Positions 59,260-64,000 of a stretch of 64,000 nt of DNA are shown here, piece after piece. The notes beneath the pieces were generated by a model. The model ran no database searches. It had not been told where the DNA came from and saw only the letters and a program-made list of their open reading frames with translations. Each line of letters opens with the position of its first letter. Positions within the stretch are counted from its first letter, which is position 1. Both the position numbers and the translations under genes were made by a program. Origin of the DNA: Rhododendron vialii (lineage: Eukaryota; Streptophyta; Magnoliopsida; Ericales; Ericaceae); contig NC_080560.1 of the NCBI RefSeq assembly GCF_030253575.1, forward strand, positions 13,306,001 to 13,370,000. Reading direction: 5' to 3'.

Positions 59260-60290
59260 TGAGTTTCGATATCACACCTGCAAGTTCATTTTTAAAACAA
59301 TCACAAAGAGCAACATTGTGTAACCAAACTCGTGAAAATACTCTAAAACCAACAAAGACCATAGTAGGAGCAGAGGAAAGATTGCACCGTCAAGACAGCT
59401 AGCTAATACTGGTGTACTAGTACGTAATCAAGTACGGAAATCTCGATCCAAACCCCACGTGGTACAACCACACTTGTCACTACTTACCCCTTTCTTCTCC
59501 TTTTTCCCGGGGACTGCTAGAGCCACCAACCCATGGGGTCCGAAATTGTACCGACAAGCACGCGAAACTTATTCTGGGCCCTGTACGAATGATTCGAGCA
59601 GTTCAATGATTTAAAAAGAATAAATGAACTTATGAAAAATTAGTTTAATCCGATTTGTGTAGGTAGGTACTTGATTAATAATCCCAGTTTTTCCGAATTT
59701 TAAAAAATTGGAAGTTTGCCAAACCGAGTCCTCTTTTTTCAAATTTTTTAGTTTTGTTTTCAAATGTTTGAGAATTATTGATTCGTTTTGACGAAATAAA
59801 TCAAAAAAGTTAAAAATTATTACCAGAGCTCAATTTTTAAAAAAAGTCAAAATAAGCTAAAAATACTCATGTCGTTGAAACAAATCAATAAGTTACAAAA
59901 TTTGAAGCAAAATCAACGAACGCAGAAAAATTAAACAAAGACAAAGAAAAACTCGGCCTTACATATTATCCACAGCCCTACGTGCTGTGTTTGGCATTTT
60001 TCTTCTTGTAAATGCACCCCAAGTCTTGTTTTTCATTGAATGAGTTGTGTGTAAGTTTGGGCATTGAATGACAAATATAAGAGTTCTTTTATAAGAAAGT
60101 AGAGTGCAACAATAATTACCTATAAAATGTACGGTATAAAGTACACTAACCACTTCCTATCAATAAAATAATTTGTCGCAAAAAAAATTATAGACGACTT
60201 TCTTAAAATTTCACTTAAACTTTTCATCACATAAAAATGTCACGTTTTTTTAGCCCTTTCAACTCCTAGACTAATAAATCAACTGAATGT
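59260..60290. other. No recognised gene
   Basis: Only short reading frames and AT-rich stretches are present, with no repeat that I could delimit. Confidence 0.4.
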
Positions 60291-60294
60291 AGTT

Positions 60295-60480
60295 TAGTTA
60301 GTCATGATTCTTACATCTCATTAAGAGGTCAAGAGTTCAAATATTCTCATTCTTGCATCTCACTAGAAGGTCAGGAGTTCGAATCTTCTCACATGTATAT
60401 GAGTATTATTCCCTTAGATGGGTTTTCTTTCTTTTATTTATTCCCTTAGATGGGTTTTCTTTCCTTTATTTATTTCCTTG
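60295..60480 (+). repeat. SINE-like B-box sequence and short direct repeats
   Basis: TTACATCTCATTAAGAGGTCAAGAGTTCAAAT and a partial second copy with GAGTTCGAATCTTCTCAC resemble polymerase III B boxes and the sequence at 10,340-10,375. ATTCCCTTAGATGGGTTTTC occurs twice, about 35 bases apart. A full SINE is not evident. Confidence 0.4.
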
Positions 60481-63400
60481 ATGAGCTTATTTTTTGTATT
60501 ACTTATTATCTCGTAGACTTTCATAATTGATGTAGTATCTTAGATTTGTACTTTATACTTCTACTTCATATTTGATGAAAATGATATCTTTTATTAATTA
60601 AAAACAACCTCCTACGACTACATAGACTAATGGAGTACTATTTGCCTTATGTTGTCCCCAGAAAGAGGGACAGCTGAATCGCATCCTTGCAAAGCATTGT
60701 TAAGTGATCGATTTGGCCGTTCATCTCAATACGGATGGATCAGATTGAATCAGAGCGCATACAAATTTAAACCATTATTTACTAAGATTTACGATTCGAT
60801 CGGCCGCTTCACAGGGGAGTGTGGCAGCATTTCTTCCCACGAAAAGGACAAACAAAGCTAATCTCGATCCCTCTTCAATTTTTTACTACTCCATTTTTTT
60901 GGTTGAAGACAGACAGGTTGTCTTTGATTAACCTAGTGATAGTACTTCATATTTTACAGCGACATTTTGACGATTTTTTCCCTACTCTTTAGAAAGCCCA
61001 ACGCGCTTTCGAAGCACTGCACCGACACCACCTAACAAGCAGCCTCTTTTTAATAAATTCCTTTATCGGAACTGCAACCAACCACCTCTTTTAATAACCT
61101 GATAAAATCTCTTGTTCAAATATTTAGAAACCTGCATTTGGTTGGCATTTGTCTCCACTGTCCATTGACAACCGAAGCCTCTCATAGTTGACTTGTAGTA
61201 ATGGATAATATTGCTATCGATTTATTTACCTCATTTTTTAATCGGCAAAAGAGAATATATTGGAGGAGGTCAATAGCGGTACATCGAGACTCGAGAGAGG
61301 GATTCAACCAAAAGGTTTGATTAATTTGCTATTTATCTCATTATCACTTCCGCTGATGGATCTAAGGCTTAGCCCACACACAAAAGGACAACGAAAAGCT
61401 GTCATAAATTTTGACGAATAAATCTAGAATCACACCCAATCAGCTAGACTTGCGTGTTTTGTGTGCCCAGCATGGTTGAACTTTTGACATTTCTATGAGC
61501 ACATTGAGTTGTACAATTCAAATTCAAAATATGCTATAGCGTAGGTCAAAGATGTACATGTATTTATACGCAAACTGCTACGAAAATTACTTAGTAGTGA
61601 TTATGAAGCATTGCTCGATGCCATGTAAGTGTGTCGCAAGAATGTTGTTGGGTTGAACATATATAATTTATTCATGATAAAGAACCGTACTAATTTGTAT
61701 GAATCCGTCTTGCTCCGAAAATACTGAATAAATTTTCCCGCGTGAGCACAATAAGTTATGCAAAGAGAAAAGTTGGCCAATAAATGGTATGATTGTTCAT
61801 AAAAACATTTTTCATGTTCGTTAGATTATTCATCAAAACATTATTCAAGTCCATCCCATATAACGAAATTACTGGTGTAGATAAAAAAGCCACCTTCCTA
61901 AAAATTTAGAAGCCATCTAAAATAACCCTTTGTCTTGATCATATATAGATTTATGGTCAATCGTTCGTTTGCTCTATTTTATTCAAAATTTATTTATTTT
62001 TTTACGAGATTCAGAGCTTGGATTCCTAATTTAATTGATAGGCATCACATTGTGTAGCTTTGACATCTTCAATTTTTTTTTTGTATTGTATGCGAAATTA
62101 GTGATTTTCAATATAGTCAGAAAACCCATCTCTAAAGCCTATAAAACTTGGAGTATATTGTACTTGACAAGGATACAAAATTTCAAGTTTATAATTAATA
62201 AGTGCCAGTCATGTCTTCAATTTCTGAATCCGCCCCTAGGAGGATTGTTTGTCAGCTGGAGTAGTTGACATTTGACATTTCCAAAAAAAATCATGTGAAA
62301 ATACATACTAAGGTTTTGAATCCCGTATCGTAGCGGAGGTAACTACCGAATTTGCCCAAAACAAGTACCCAACCCCCTCTAATTTCATACCTGTTCAAAT
62401 ATTGGTTGGTACCCGACGTCTGGTCATACTAGTTTTTGTTTTTAATTTTTTAAGGAGGTAATTCCACAACTAAGATTTTTTTACTAAATCATAATTTCTT
62501 TGTTTCTTAATATATGAGCTCCAGAATCATGACTAGTAATTTTTTTTGGTATACTTTCATGTTGGTTAAATTTTTTGAACTTTTTAAGCAAACAAATAAG
62601 TGTACATAACAATATAAATCCGAAAAATGGTGCCCGAAATTATACGGATACCGGTAAAGTATCGTACCATTTTAGAAAATGATACTACTACTAATACGGT
62701 ATTCAAAATCTTGATACATACTGCGATATGGAACAAACAAAAGATGAACGGTAAGGAAGCTTATGTATGGCCCAATCTTGATATTCGGTTCTAATGCTAA
62801 ATTTCTCACATCCAAACTGGGCCAATTTATTCTGACCCGATCTATGGGCCACCTTAGTCCTTATACCATGCAAACTAGGCTTCGAATCTAAAAAAAGAGG
62901 AACTCCGTGAATAATTTATTTATGGCTATTTCTCAACAAAAAAAAAAAACTTATTCACAGTTCTGTGCAATTTTATCCATCCATTTCGGCAACTAACGGT
63001 TAAGATACGTTTTTAAACTATTACAGGTGATAAATATTTTGTACTGTTAATAGTTTGTCTTTAATCTGGATCATCCAAAACGCATTTGAACGGTCGAGAT
63101 TGGCCTCCGTAAACCTTATTTACGGGAGGCCCCGTTAAAAAGTTTTTCTCATCTAAAAAAGGTGGATCACCATCACCCAGTGTTATTTAACTTTGGAGAG
63201 TGAGTTTGGTGGCTTTGAAAAGAAGACAAAACTCTCCCATTGACAGCATGCATCTTGTCATTTGAAAGAGCAAACAAGTTGGAGTCAAATCCATGCCGAT
63301 GCTACTCAGTACTCATAAGACAAAATTAAAGAAGGAAAAAAAAAACGCCTTAGAACCGAATATCACATGTTGAGCATCATTTCATGCATCGAACAATAAC

Positions 63401-64000
63401 AGACATACCAACGTACATTTCGCATCTTAGAAAAAAAAAAAAAACCCAGAGAGTTCCAAACAGAATATATTGTCACCGAACAACGCCTTAATTTCTTTGC
63501 TGCAATGATCATAAACCTATTATTACAAAAACAAAAGTAATCCGGGTATTGATTTCATTTTCATCACCCTCCATTTTATCATTAGCTCTAACCTTTTTTA
63601 CCTCATTGTTCATTTGAATTTACTACTTATCCATGTATGTGTGAAAAAGGTGAATAAATAAAGTAGTAATAATAATTTAAATTCACATGAAATGGGCAAA
63701 TAATAAAAATGTAGTACCTTAAGCTTTTTTTTTTTCTTATCCGAACACAATTCATATCAATCCAAAGAAGCCACACGACATCTACAGATGTCCATCCGAA
63801 AACAACGACAAGGGAAACACCAAAACCATCCAACTAAGAATGAAGCAAGGAAGATAAATGTTTAAGACCAGAAACGACTTCACACCGCCAACAAAAATGG
63901 AGTACGAAATCACTGCCCTAGCTGCAACGTTTATTTGTATCTCAATCTTTCAAGAGAAACATGTTCCATTAGGAAGACTGAAGCCCTTGACAGAAAAATT
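60481..64000. other. AT-rich intergenic DNA, no gene recognised
   Basis: Reading frames up to about 77 codons occur but none resembles a known protein. There are no obvious long inverted repeats or tandem arrays. Short poly-A/T runs are scattered. Confidence 0.45.

Overview
This is nuclear DNA from a flowering plant, most likely a eudicot. It is AT-rich, its genes have many GT-AG introns, and it holds plant-type genes (IQM calmodulin-binding protein, nCBP cap-binding protein, FAR1-like transposase) among many MITEs and GA/CT microsatellites. I cannot name the species.

Layout. About 0-4.2 kb: a CCCTA-rich array, a pair of nested MITEs, and the first exon of a secreted-type protein on the minus strand (possibly an APR-like protein). 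5.58-9.23 kb (+): a complete six-exon nCBP (eIF4E class II) gene. 10.11-13.31 kb (-): a complete seven-exon Cu/Zn superoxide dismutase of the CSD3 type. 13.3-18.1 kb: MITEs, an RNase H-like retroelement scrap and hAT-like pieces. 18.2-22.8 kb (+): a complete five-exon alpha-tubulin. 24.0-27.2 kb (-): a complete four-exon ribosomal protein S5 (uS7). 27.9-28.4 kb: a short Mutator-type MITE carrying a tRNA-like sequence. 29.6-31.1 kb: an unexplained C/T-rich, transcript-like stretch. 31.37-33.6 kb (-): ribosomal protein S28 with a 5'UTR intron. 34.74-49.40 kb: a 14.65-kb Mutator-like element. 51.08-56.3 kb (-): an eight-coding-exon IQM gene. 56.5-64 kb: no gene recognised, only Stowaway MITEs and AT-rich DNA.

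The main discovery is the 14,655-bp element at 34,744-49,398. It has terminal inverted repeats of about 100 bp and a perfect 9-bp target duplication (GTAGTGTTT). It carries a FAR1-type MULE transposase on the plus strand. Converging on it from the minus strand is a 14-exon gene in which an HMG box, an aminotransferase-like (plant mobile) domain and a Ulp1-type cysteine protease lie in one reading frame. Just upstream of that gene, in the same orientation, sits a 5' fragment of a cellular R3H-domain gene with its UTR exon and introns. I infer that the fragment was captured at the DNA level and may supply a promoter. Both element genes carry disabling changes, so this copy looks non-autonomous now. 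The MITE at 27.9 kb has the same terminal and subterminal sequence and is a deletion derivative of the same family.

The host genes here are unrelated housekeeping genes (translation, cytoskeleton, superoxide removal, calcium signalling). Several have GA/CT tracts in their leaders or first introns.
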